This document shows, piece by piece, positions 1-7,583 of a stretch of DNA of 46,990 bases. A program made the position numbers and the translations under genes. This stretch comes from Candidatus Intestinimonas merdavium (lineage in GTDB: Bacteria > Bacillota > Clostridia > Oscillospirales > Oscillospiraceae): positions 1 to 46,990 of the forward strand of contig DXCX01000017.1 of NCBI GenBank assembly GCA_019115785.1, read 5' to 3'. The notes beneath the pieces are model-generated. The model did no database searches. It was not told the origin of the DNA and was given only the letters and a program-made list of their open reading frames with translations. Each line of letters begins with the position of its first letter. Within the stretch, counting starts at the first letter, position 1.

Positions 1-476
1 AGCTGATTCCCACAGCTCGCCATACTGCGCAGAGCTTCCCCGCCGTATCGCTTCAAATCCATACCCAACCTGTTCAAAATAGAGCGTATATCAGGATCGC
101 GCCGGTCTTCCAGATAGAGAAACAGCCGGTAGATATCCTCTTGTTTTGCAGGAATTCGGACTCCCGCATCTACCAAAATGGAAAACAGGGTTAGGTCTGG
201 ACTGCGCAGAGAGCCGTAAATCAGCTCTGCGGGGTTGCGGGTCAAATCTGCGCCGGCTTCGATTAGCAGCTGTACCATGTCCATCCGATTTTCCAGCACT
301 GCCAGTTCCAGCGGATAGGTTTCCTCCTCCCGCGGCCGCCCGCCAATGGTCACCTGATAGCACTGCGGCTCATTGGGAGAATGCCCCGCATGAAGCAGGA
401 AACGAATCGCCTCTATATCGCCGCTTTGGATGGCAGCCATCATGGGAGGTATATTGGAATAGCTTACATCGCTCAT
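1..476 (-). CDS. Ankyrin-repeat protein, 3' end cut by window edge
   Basis: Reading leftward from the ATG at 476, the frame stays open to base 1, so the C-terminus lies outside the window. The visible ~158 residues contain ankyrin-like helices: a first copy with PMMAAIQSGDIEAIRFLLHAG and a second with YPLELAVLENRMDMVQLLIEAGAD. Ankyrin repeats bind proteins; no catalytic domain is visible. The start lies 16 bases after the stop of the 479-aa gene upstream, so the two are probably co-transcribed. Small ankyrin proteins are common in bacterial immunity-gene arrays, but that role is inferred from context only. Confidence 0.75.
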   Translation of the reverse strand, partial: MSDVSYSNIPPMMAAIQSGDIEAIRFLLHAGHSPNEPQCYQVTIGGRPREEETYPLELAVLENRMDMVQLLIEAGADLTRNPAELIYGSLRSPDLTLFSILVDAGVRIPAKQEDIYRLFLYLEDRRDPDIRSILNRLGMDLKRYGGEALRSMASCGNQ

Positions 477-492
477 ATGAATCCGCCTTATC

Positions 493-1932
493 CTATTGAA
501 AAATTTCCTGATAGCGCTCTCTCAGTTCCTTTGGAGCTGTGTCCACCACCTTCTGCCCGCCCTTGGCGCTGGCTTTGCCCCAGATCACATAGCAGACTGT
601 TTCCCATGCGTATTGCAGCACTTCCTCCGGGCTGGCTTCTGTTTCTTCGGCGGGTTCCTCGTCCTCGTCATCCTCGTCATCCTCGTCGGAGGAAAAACCG
701 CTTGGAACGATCTCGGACAGGTGGATTTTTGCCTCCAGCAGAGCGTCCAGGCTTTCTGCGTTTGCCATCCACGCGGCATAGTCCCTGGAATACTTCATGT
801 TCTGCATGGACAGCACACCCCTGACAAACATGGGGACGGTATCGGCGGTAAATCCGAACTGTTTCACATACGCCCGGAGGAATTTTTCCTGTAAGTGGGA
901 GTGCTCATCATCACAGAGATCGAGATAATCCCACACCAGCTGCCGCCACGCTTGCCCCAGCATTCCCAGGGCGAACACGGCAAAACTTCCGGGGAGCGCG
1001 CACTGCTCATCGCTGAGATTAGTGTACTGCTCATATTGCCGCATGGCAAGCCGGGCGTACCGTTCCATCAGGGGGTGGAGGCTTGGGTATTGCACCGCAC
1101 AGGCAAACAGTTGGTTGACTCCCTTTTTGGGCAGTCCTGTGATGGGCAGATACCTCTTTTCCGGCCCTTTGAACTCCACCGCATAGCTGCGGGGAAAGTC
1201 CTCCTGCTCCAGAATCTCACACAGGTAGTCCAGCACTTCGTGGCAGCATTCCTCTGTGTTGTCCCTGGCAGTAATACGGATCACAGCAAAGGCATCGTTG
1301 GCCGATGCGGTGAAGTGCTCTGTTTTCCTCTTTTGCAGAGAGAGCGGCAGCCTGCCGGTCCCGTGTTCCCGGAGCTTTTTCACCATATCAGGACGGACTT
1401 TCTCCACCAATCCAAAGAGGTAATTGGCGTCCAGATACTGAAAGTCCAAGCCATACACTTTATAGCTCACCGCCACATAGCAGGCGAAACGCAGCAGCGG
1501 CTCCGGGATCTGCTCTGCACGGATGCCTGGTTTCAAGGAATACTCCCGATCCCAGAAGCGATCATCTTCATCGCCTGTTGCAACAAAATACTTCTCTTGT
1601 AGCTCCCGTTTCAGCATATCAAGTAGATGGTGGTCAATTTCACCCCAGCGGCTCTGGCGGCGCAGGTTTTCGCTGAAGGCGATGGCCTTTTCCGCATCCA
1701 GGGTCTCGGCCCGCTGTATTTCGGTCCATGCCCTAAGCAGTTGCCACACCTCAAAGGGTGCACCTTGACTGCTGACCACTACCGGCGGCCAGTGGGAATC
1801 ATCAAGCCGCGTGATTCTCCCGTCAATGGCATCCTGGATACACTGGTCAAAGAGCGGTTGCAGTTCTTCCTGTACCTCGGGCTTCATCCAGTAACAGCGC
1901 CCGTCCGCACTGTTGAACTTTGGCAAATTCAT
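493..1932 (-). CDS. Unrecognised 479-aa protein (possibly DUF6138-like)
   Basis: A full-length soluble protein with no signal peptide or clear membrane segment. It opens MNLPKFNSADGRCYWMKPEV. The middle is helical and rich in aromatic residues. A strongly acidic linker (SSDEDDEDDEDEEPAEETE, about residues 422-440) comes before a short C-terminal helical segment. I cannot assign a function; the layout is reminiscent of the clostridial DUF6138 family, a tentative memory-based match. It starts 15 bases downstream of the zinc-ribbon gene's stop and sits directly upstream of the ankyrin gene, so all three look like one transcription unit. The start at 1932 is preceded by AGGAGGAAATCGCT. Confidence 0.8.
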   Translation of the reverse strand: MNLPKFNSADGRCYWMKPEVQEELQPLFDQCIQDAIDGRITRLDDSHWPPVVVSSQGAPFEVWQLLRAWTEIQRAETLDAEKAIAFSENLRRQSRWGEIDHHLLDMLKRELQEKYFVATGDEDDRFWDREYSLKPGIRAEQIPEPLLRFACYVAVSYKVYGLDFQYLDANYLFGLVEKVRPDMVKKLREHGTGRLPLSLQKRKTEHFTASANDAFAVIRITARDNTEECCHEVLDYLCEILEQEDFPRSYAVEFKGPEKRYLPITGLPKKGVNQLFACAVQYPSLHPLMERYARLAMRQYEQYTNLSDEQCALPGSFAVFALGMLGQAWRQLVWDYLDLCDDEHSHLQEKFLRAYVKQFGFTADTVPMFVRGVLSMQNMKYSRDYAAWMANAESLDALLEAKIHLSEIVPSGFSSDEDDEDDEDEEPAEETEASPEEVLQYAWETVCYVIWGKASAKGGQKVVDTAPKELRERYQEIFQ

Positions 1933-1947
1933 AGCGATTTCCTCCTA

Positions 1948-3063
1948 TCAGGTCTGCTGGTGCTGCATGGATACGATCTGGCAGTCAGGGCAGAACTCGA
2001 TGTAGAGTGTGCCCTCTGTGCCGTCCATCAAAGTATCCCACTGGATCTGGGCCAGATATTTCATGGGCTTTCCGCAGTGGGGGCAGGCGGTGTATTCCCA
2101 GTCCTGAACCCAGTTGGCAAAGCCGCCAACGGTGTTCACATCGTCACAGGCGGCGCCATAGAACAGGGGCACAGGCGCACCGCCCAGCACGAAGGGATTT
2201 TCGGTAAGGGACCTGTAGTCCTCCGGCCGGACATAGCAGTCCATCTTTCCCGCCCCGTCAAAGAGCTCTGAGGGAAAGACCTCTACGCCGCCGTCCAGAG
2301 TAAAGCGGTTGAAAGCGGGGCCTTTCAGAAAGCCCACGCAGTTGGGACAGCAGGTGGCGGTCAGAATGCCGTCCAGCCCCAGAAACTTCAGCCGTCCGTC
2401 CCGGCCGTCCAGCACCAGCATGTCCGCCATCCGCCCGCCGCAGTGGGGACAGGTGTCCTCCCGTGCCCGCCCGATGTGAACGGGGGACACTTCACCGGGG
2501 GCTCCCTTGACGAAGGAAAAGCAGGTATCGAAGTTGAGTTGGGTCCGTTGTCCCTTTTTATTAAAGGTCCAGCCGCCGCACTGGGCGTAAATGGACGGGT
2601 CTACATAGAGCTTCTTGCGCCAGGAGCGGGGATGATTCTCCAGTTCCAACAGCGTTTCCAGTGCCCGGCCATCGCCCTGGAAAGCAAGGCAGCACATCAG
2701 GTTGGACGCTTCACTGGAATCCTCTGTGGACAGCAGCGCGTGGATCAGGCCCTCCCCCACATCAGCGGGAGCGTGATAATAGATCTCACAGGGCCAGAAC
2801 ACCCCAGCGGCCAGCGCCGCCCGCTGGATTTCCGGGGTGATGGCGTCCCGGTAACCCAGCAGCTGCCAGAAGTCGGTGCATTCGGGGTCCTCCATATCAG
2901 CAAGCCGATGGATGTTCTGGATCAGGTTTTTCTGCTTTGCAGCAATCTGTTCCGGCGTCCAGGCCAATGCAGTTTTTCGCTCTTGCTCACACTTGCATTT
3001 CCAGCACAATCCGTCATAGCCCAAAGGGGTCCCACAGCCGGGACAGGTATATTTCAGACTCAT
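1948..3063 (-). CDS. Zinc-ribbon protein of unknown function
   Basis: 371 residues with at least four CxxC knuckles: CPGC and CWKC at the N-terminus (about residues 8-23), CPHCGGRM/CCPNC in the middle, and CPHCGKPMKYLAQ with CPDCQ at the C-terminus. These would bind two or three zinc ions. The last ~50 residues (LAQIQWD, then GTLYIEFCPDCQIVSMQHQ) resemble the end of DUF1963/YwqG-type proteins, some of which occur near polymorphic-toxin immunity genes. That likeness is by eye and weak. The start at 3063 follows a good Shine-Dalgarno (GAAAGGAG). An intrinsic terminator just upstream insulates it from the TetR gene. Confidence 0.8.
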   Translation of the reverse strand: MSLKYTCPGCGTPLGYDGLCWKCKCEQERKTALAWTPEQIAAKQKNLIQNIHRLADMEDPECTDFWQLLGYRDAITPEIQRAALAAGVFWPCEIYYHAPADVGEGLIHALLSTEDSSEASNLMCCLAFQGDGRALETLLELENHPRSWRKKLYVDPSIYAQCGGWTFNKKGQRTQLNFDTCFSFVKGAPGEVSPVHIGRAREDTCPHCGGRMADMLVLDGRDGRLKFLGLDGILTATCCPNCVGFLKGPAFNRFTLDGGVEVFPSELFDGAGKMDCYVRPEDYRSLTENPFVLGGAPVPLFYGAACDDVNTVGGFANWVQDWEYTACPHCGKPMKYLAQIQWDTLMDGTEGTLYIEFCPDCQIVSMQHQQT

Positions 3064-3087
3064 ATTTTTCGACTCCTTTCAGATGAT

Positions 3088-3137
3088 AGAAAAACGCCCT
3101 GCGACACCCTGCCACTTGGACAGGCTGACGCAGGGCG
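3088..3137 (-). terminator. Rho-independent terminator downstream of the TetR gene
   Basis: CGCCCTGCG (3095-3103) pairs with CGCAGGGCG (3129-3137), with a second inner pairing CCTGTCC/GGCAGG. On the minus strand a TTTTT run (3090-3094) follows directly. This separates the TetR gene from the zinc-ribbon gene, whose promoter must then lie very close to its start, or expression depends on read-through. Confidence 0.75.
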
Positions 3138-3252
3138 CAAAAAGGCCGCACAGAACCAAGACCTGTATCCCAAGGCTCTGTGTCTGACGATATTCTGCTG
3201 TCTTTCCCGTCCGTTTGGAAATGGGTACTCATCTCTATCCATTTGCTTTCAC

Positions 3253-3870
3253 CTACCGCACATGCTCTTTTACCCGCTCCATCTCGTCCACCAGAGCCCT
3301 GACCTGGAAGTCCACCATATCCTCCGCCACCTCTGGGAATAGAAATGGCATGGTGTCTGGAATGGCTTTGTGTACCATCATCATGCTGAGGGCCAGATTG
3401 CCAAACAGCCGGGGATCAATACTGTCCACAGGGAGGCCAAAGATGGAAAGCAGCTTCCCATAAAAAATAATCTGATCCCGCCGGAACGCCTGAAAGTTCT
3501 CCTCGGAAAGGCAGTGGCGTACTTGCTCCTCCTCCTCAATGGACAAAACGGCAACTCCGCTTTTAGCTCCATAACAGCAGTTTTTCAAAAAGGTTTCCAC
3601 TCCCGCCCGCCAACTGAGTCCGGGATCTTCCATTAGAGATCTGGCATAATCCAGCAGCTTGGGTTGCTGGTATCGCAGGGCGTAGAGCACCAGTTCTTCC
3701 TTGGATGAGAAAAAACTGTAGAAGAAGGTCTTGGAGATCCCTACTTTTCTGCACAGAACATCAATGCTGCTGTGAATCAGCCCCCGATCCGCAATACACT
3801 GAATCATGGTGGTCATTAGGGCATTCCGCACTTGCACTCTATCTTCTTCAGAATAGGCTTTTCGTGCCAT
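3253..3870 (-). CDS. TetR/AcrR-family transcriptional regulator
   Basis: 205 residues. The N-terminal DNA-binding domain runs from about residue 8 to 55 (VRNALMTTMIQCIADRGLIHS, then the recognition part VGISKTFFYSFFSSKEELV), followed by a helical ligand-binding region. The ATG at 3870 is chosen because GGGATGGGAAGAT lies just upstream and the protein begins MARKAYSEEDR as TetR proteins do; an in-frame extension upstream runs through the AT-rich promoter and is not credible. It has its own promoter with an overlapping palindrome, suggesting autoregulation. No obvious efflux target is visible in the window. Confidence 0.88.
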   Translation of the reverse strand: MARKAYSEEDRVQVRNALMTTMIQCIADRGLIHSSIDVLCRKVGISKTFFYSFFSSKEELVLYALRYQQPKLLDYARSLMEDPGLSWRAGVETFLKNCCYGAKSGVAVLSIEEEEQVRHCLSEENFQAFRRDQIIFYGKLLSIFGLPVDSIDPRLFGNLALSMMMVHKAIPDTMPFLFPEVAEDMVDFQVRALVDEMERVKEHVR

Positions 3871-3917
3871 ATCTTCCCATCCCCCTATAAAGAACAGAAT
3901 CATAAAATGGTATTTAT

Positions 3918-3953
3918 ATAATAACTGCACAGAAAAAAATATACAACTATATT
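3918..3953 (-). promoter_or_regulatory. Promoter and candidate operator of the TetR gene
   Basis: Read on the minus strand, TTGTAT (3941-3946) and TATTAT (3918-3923) are separated by exactly 17 bases. The perfect inverted repeat AATATA-CAAC-TATATT (3938-3953) overlaps the -35 box, a sensible place for a TetR dimer to repress. The surrounding 90 bases are far more AT-rich than the rest of the window. Confidence 0.6.
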
Positions 3954-4110
3954 CTGAAAATTTTTTATGAACTAAATAGCGGCAAGCAATGCTTGTGGCT
4001 ATCCAAAGCCACAAACTGCTTGTTGAGGGCAGCGCCCCCAAGCCCCCTTGAGCACGGGATTTCATCCCGTGGCTGCGCGTCCTGCCGGACGCTTCTTGAC
4101 CACGACCGGC
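3954..4110. other. Intergenic boundary with two hairpins
   Basis: No gene seen. A hairpin pairs CAAGCA (3983-3988) with TGCTTG (4017-4022) and TTGTGGC (3993-3999) with GCCACAA (4008-4014). A second pairs ACGGGAT with ATCCCGT around 4053-4070. The composition switches here from AT-rich to GC-rich, marking the change from the accessory left region to ICE core sequence. The GGGCAGCGCCCCC block near 4027 resembles the GGGGCAGCGCCCC block near the candidate oriT. Confidence 0.4.
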
Positions 4111-4425
4111 TCACCGCTGGCCGTGGTCTTTTTCTTTCTCTTTGGCCTGTTCCTCGTCCATCTTGAGCAGCCGATCCACATTGGCCTTTGCCGTCAGCAG
4201 TTCCCGCATTTCCTCACGGGAGCGCCGGTACTCGGCGTAGGCTTTCTTCTTGTCTGCCAGCAGTTCGGCGTATTCCGCTTGCAGCTCTTTGGCCTTGGGC
4301 AGCTTCTTCACCCCCATCTCGTCAAAGGCGTTTTTCGCCGCCTGGTGGAGCAGGATTTCTTCCTCATGCTCGGCCCGGATTTTCTTGGAGTAACCAGCTT
4401 TGCGGTATCGTCTTTTGCCTATGCC
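4111..4425 (-). pseudogene. 3' remnant of a second relaxase gene
   Basis: An open frame enters from the end of the RepA-like gene at about 4425 and ends at 4111. It encodes ~104 residues: KRRYRKAGYSKKIRAEHEEE, then a lysine/glutamate-rich coiled coil (KELQAEYAELLADKKKAYAE, REEMRELLTAKANVDRLL). This resembles the C-terminal tail of the larger relaxases of clostridial conjugative transposons. The HxH nuclease part is absent and no start codon with a ribosome-binding site precedes it. The junction overlaps the RepA stop codon (4419-4421), pointing to a deletion or recombination that joined two element modules. The intact relaxase at 15048-16448 is a separate gene. Confidence 0.55.
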
Positions 4426-5327
4426 ACGCCACTATAGAGGTCGTGGTTGACCTGGGCGGCGTAGTAGCTCTCCATGGTGGCGGGGGCGTTGTAGAGGGTG
4501 GCCAGGAGATACTGCCGGATGTTGCGGATCTGGGTGGTGTTGTCCCGGAGGCAGTCGAACACAAAGCGGATGTGGTCCCCATCCAGCTTCAGCAGCCGGG
4601 ACTTCACCACCGCCTGGGGCAGATCGTTCCCGCACACCCGGATGCTCTCCCGGTTGGAGCAGACCGTCTCCACCATCAGCTCCACCATCTCGTCCAGCTG
4701 GCCCGCGTCCCAGGGGCGCTCCCGGACGAAATCCTCATAGCCGAGGTTCTCCCGAATGAGACTCCGGTAGGTGTCCATCTCCCGGCGATCTACCGGCTTC
4801 TCCCGCCGCCGCTTCCGTCCCTTCGCTTCCTCCGCCCCCGGGAAGGGGGCGGAAGGGAAAGGAAGGGATTCTTTACTTCGTAAGTCAGTCTTTTGTTTTT
4901 CTTTCTTTTGTCTCTCTTTTTTTATTTGCGTTGGATGTTCCGCCGCCGTATCCACCGCCGCCGGATGTCCCGTTGTCGGATTTCCCGATGACGGAATGGC
5001 AGACGGCGGCCCCGCCGGAGGTACAGGGGCAGAGACAGGCCGCTCCCGGATGATGTACTCGTTGCTGCTGAACTTGCCCGCCCGGTCCACCGTCTGGCGG
5101 CGGTAGATGTACCCGGCCCGCTCCAGCTCCGTCACGGCGGCGCGGATGGCGTCCTTGCCCTCCTGGTTGATCTTCGCCAGCCCGGTGAGGGTGTAGTCCC
5201 AGTCCTCCGGCAGAGAGAGCATTTGGGACAGCAAGCCCTTTGCCTTGAGGGAGATGCTCTTGTCCCGCAGGTGGTAGTTGCTCATGATCGTATAGTTCTC
5301 GGTGCGTTCCACACGGAAAACTGCCAT
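4419..5327 (-). CDS. repA: RepA-like replication initiator (HTH, DUF6017-type C-terminus)
   Basis: 302 residues. The N-terminal winged-helix region (about 1-105: MAVFRVERTENYTIMSNYHL, KAKGLLSQMLSLPEDWDYTL, TELERAGYIYRRQ) is typical of the replication initiator A proteins of clostridial ICEs. A low-complexity Pro/Ser/Lys linker (about 105-175) leads to a helical C-terminal domain ending NIRQYLLATLYNAPATMESY. It probably starts replication of the excised circle. The ATG at 5327 has a GAGGAGGA site. The final residues (HDLYSGVA) diverge from the expected ending, consistent with the recombination junction with the relaxase remnant. Confidence 0.8.
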   Translation of the reverse strand: MAVFRVERTENYTIMSNYHLRDKSISLKAKGLLSQMLSLPEDWDYTLTGLAKINQEGKDAIRAAVTELERAGYIYRRQTVDRAGKFSSNEYIIRERPVSAPVPPAGPPSAIPSSGNPTTGHPAAVDTAAEHPTQIKKERQKKEKQKTDLRSKESLPFPSAPFPGAEEAKGRKRRREKPVDRREMDTYRSLIRENLGYEDFVRERPWDAGQLDEMVELMVETVCSNRESIRVCGNDLPQAVVKSRLLKLDGDHIRFVFDCLRDNTTQIRNIRQYLLATLYNAPATMESYYAAQVNHDLYSGVA

Positions 5328-5366
5328 GTTCTCGTCCTCCTCTGTATGTTTCTTTTCTTTTTCCCA

Positions 5367-5438
5367 GAGCCCCGCCGCGGAAGCCCTCCGCCCCGCGGCT
5401 CCGGGAAAAGGTCAGGGCGCGGGCCTGTGCCCGCGCCC
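5367..5438. repeat. Tandem GC-rich hairpins after the NlpC/P60 gene
   Basis: GGGCGCGGGC (5415-5424) pairs perfectly with GCCCGCGCCC (5429-5438) around a 4-base loop. A second, imperfect hairpin pairs GAGCC...CGCGG (5367-5380) with CCGCGGCTC (up to 5401). They lie between the NlpC/P60 gene stop and the RepA start. Neither is followed by a clear T-tract, so they may stabilise a 3' end or attenuate rather than terminate strongly. Confidence 0.45.
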
Positions 5439-5444
5439 CCATGT

Positions 5445-7532
5445 TCATTCGCTGTAGTAGACGGGTCTGCCAATGGAAGTAAAGCCGCTTTTCCCCGTGA
5501 TGACCACATTGTTCTGGCTGCTGGCGCAGTGGACGATCAGGAGGTTTCCCGCCTCGTCCCGGCCCCCCACGATGCCCACGTGTTCATCTCCGGGATAGAA
5601 TACCAGATCCCCGGGGAGGGCCTCACTCCAGGAGATGGGGGTGCAGTAGGTATGCTGGGCGTGGGCGCCGCCGCCGTGACTGATGACATAGGTCCCGCTG
5701 GTTGTGTTACAGAACACCCAGTCCACGAACCCGAAGCAGTCCATCCCGAAGGGGCGGTAGGTGCCGCTGGTGGAGCTGCCCGCCGCCGTTACCTGCCGGA
5801 GCGTCCCCCAGCGGTCGTCCCAGCCCAGCTTCAGGGACTTGCCGCCCCAGAAGTAGTGGACCTTGCCCACCAGCTGGCAGGCAGTTCTGACCACAGCCCG
5901 GCGCTCCGTGGACAGGTCCGGGGGCAATGCGGCCAGCAGATCCCTGGCCGTCTGATCGGTGATGGTCAGGTCCCCGGCCAGGGCGGTGAGCAAGTCCCCG
6001 TTGGCCAGCAGCTCGTCCAGGGCCTTGTTCTGCTCTGCGGTGAAGCTGTAAAACACCCGCATATCGTCCGGGGTCCTGGGGGTGATGGTGGCGGCCAGGA
6101 CGGTCTCTGTCCAGGCCGCTGTCGTGTCGGTGGCCGGGTGCTCCACCGTCTTTTCCTCGCTGGTGAGCTTTGTCATGTCCCAGAATACCGTTCGCAGGGC
6201 TTCGATCTGGGACGCATCCAGCACCGCCAGACTGCCGCTCCCGTCCCCAACAGACTGCTTGGCGGCAAACACCGCCAGCACCTCCGACCAAGGCGGCGGT
6301 GCGCCGGTGATCTCCAAGCGGTCACAGCCGGCATCCAGACGCATCTGCTCCAGCCGCTCCGCCAGTTCTCCATTGATCTGGGCCACGATGGTGGATGGGG
6401 GATCGGTGTCCGGGCCGCTCCCACCGCCGGAGAACAGGATGCCCAGGGGCGAGGCCAGCAGCACCCCCACCAGACACAGCACCACCACGATGGAGACCAC
6501 AACGCTCCCGCCCGCGGCAATGGCCGCCAGAACTCCACGGGCCGCGTGGACGACCGCCTGGGCCGCTTTCGCTGCCGTCTTTGCCCGTTCAACTCCGGTG
6601 ACCGCCGCCCTGGATGCCCGTTTCATCTTATGGGCAGACCGCATGGCGGATGCCTTGGCCGCAGCCTGGGCCTGACGCTGGGCTGGCCGGGCAGCGTTGT
6701 GGCCAAAAGCGGAGGACCGTCTGACGGTTTTCACCTGCCTGCCCCCCTTGGAGAGCGGATGGGCCTTTCGTCTGTTCGAGGGCGCGCCGGCCCTGCCTGC
6801 CGGTTTTCCCACTGGCTGGGGCGCCGCCCCGGAGGGGGAAGGCTGCCGGGATGTTCCAGGGGCGGCCTGGGGCCAGCGCCCTCCCTCTGGCGGCTGGGGG
6901 CGGGCATCCCGCGGAGCTGTCTGGACGGAGGCGGGCGCTCCCGCCTGCCTGTTGGCTCGCTCCGCGCGCTGCCGGGCCTGGGCCTTTGCCGCCTGCCTGC
7001 CCCGTTCCTGGGGAGTAGGCGGCGAAGCGGGCTGGGTGGACGATCCCATAGCCCGCTCCGGGGCCATGTGGCCCCCGCCATCTCCCATCCTCCATTGGGT
7101 GGTGGACGGGCCTCCCGGACGGCCCGCCCTGGGCTGTCTCCTCCCTGGGGCCGGTTCGTGCCCGCCGTCCCCGGTCCCGTTCTCTGCCGGAGTCCGCGCC
7201 GGATTGGTTTCACGGGTCTTGACCTTCGGGGGCGGGATCTTTGGGGCGCCGTCCGGGGCAGAGGCGGGGGCGGTGGCCTCCGCCGCCCGCCCCTCGCTGT
7301 CCCGCCGCCGGTTTTTTCTGCCCTTCAACAGCCGTTCCATGCCATGGATGCCCCGCCGGAAGCCCTCCGCCCCGGTGTCCTCCAGGGCGTCTCCGCCGTA
7401 GGCGTCCCTCTGGCCCTGCTGGGCCGCATCCCGAAGCTGGCCCCGCAGCCGGTCCACGCCACTCTCCAGCCCGCGCCGGGCCAGTTCCTTGGGGGCGGAC
7501 TTGACCTTTTCTGACACGGTCTTTGCCGCCAC
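5445..7532 (-). CDS. Conjugation-associated NlpC/P60 cell-wall hydrolase (CD1108 family)
   Basis: 695 residues. The N-terminal ~290 are basic, Pro/Gly/Arg-rich and likely cytoplasmic. One membrane segment follows (about 310-350: GGSVVVSIVVVLCLVGVLLA). The extracytoplasmic part ends in an NlpC/P60 peptidase: the likely catalytic Cys is in FGMDCFGFVDW and the His in DEHVGIVGG. It would cut peptidoglycan to let the mating channel cross the wall. The start is GTG at 7532 because AAGGAG lies 6 bases upstream and an in-frame stop sits 13 codons before it. It follows virB4 by 51 bases, as in C. difficile CTn elements. Confidence 0.85.
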   Translation of the reverse strand: MAAKTVSEKVKSAPKELARRGLESGVDRLRGQLRDAAQQGQRDAYGGDALEDTGAEGFRRGIHGMERLLKGRKNRRRDSEGRAAEATAPASAPDGAPKIPPPKVKTRETNPARTPAENGTGDGGHEPAPGRRQPRAGRPGGPSTTQWRMGDGGGHMAPERAMGSSTQPASPPTPQERGRQAAKAQARQRAERANRQAGAPASVQTAPRDARPQPPEGGRWPQAAPGTSRQPSPSGAAPQPVGKPAGRAGAPSNRRKAHPLSKGGRQVKTVRRSSAFGHNAARPAQRQAQAAAKASAMRSAHKMKRASRAAVTGVERAKTAAKAAQAVVHAARGVLAAIAAGGSVVVSIVVVLCLVGVLLASPLGILFSGGGSGPDTDPPSTIVAQINGELAERLEQMRLDAGCDRLEITGAPPPWSEVLAVFAAKQSVGDGSGSLAVLDASQIEALRTVFWDMTKLTSEEKTVEHPATDTTAAWTETVLAATITPRTPDDMRVFYSFTAEQNKALDELLANGDLLTALAGDLTITDQTARDLLAALPPDLSTERRAVVRTACQLVGKVHYFWGGKSLKLGWDDRWGTLRQVTAAGSSTSGTYRPFGMDCFGFVDWVFCNTTSGTYVISHGGGAHAQHTYCTPISWSEALPGDLVFYPGDEHVGIVGGRDEAGNLLIVHCASSQNNVVITGKSGFTSIGRPVYYSE

Positions 7533-7583
7533 AGGTTTCTCCTTGATCTTCCGCTCTTGGATGTTCCATCACCTCCCCACGGG

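Noticed and set aside
3253-4065. Longer TetR frame starting at 4065
   Set aside because: The extra 65 residues run through an AT-rich promoter with -10 and -35 boxes, and the good RBS is at 3870.
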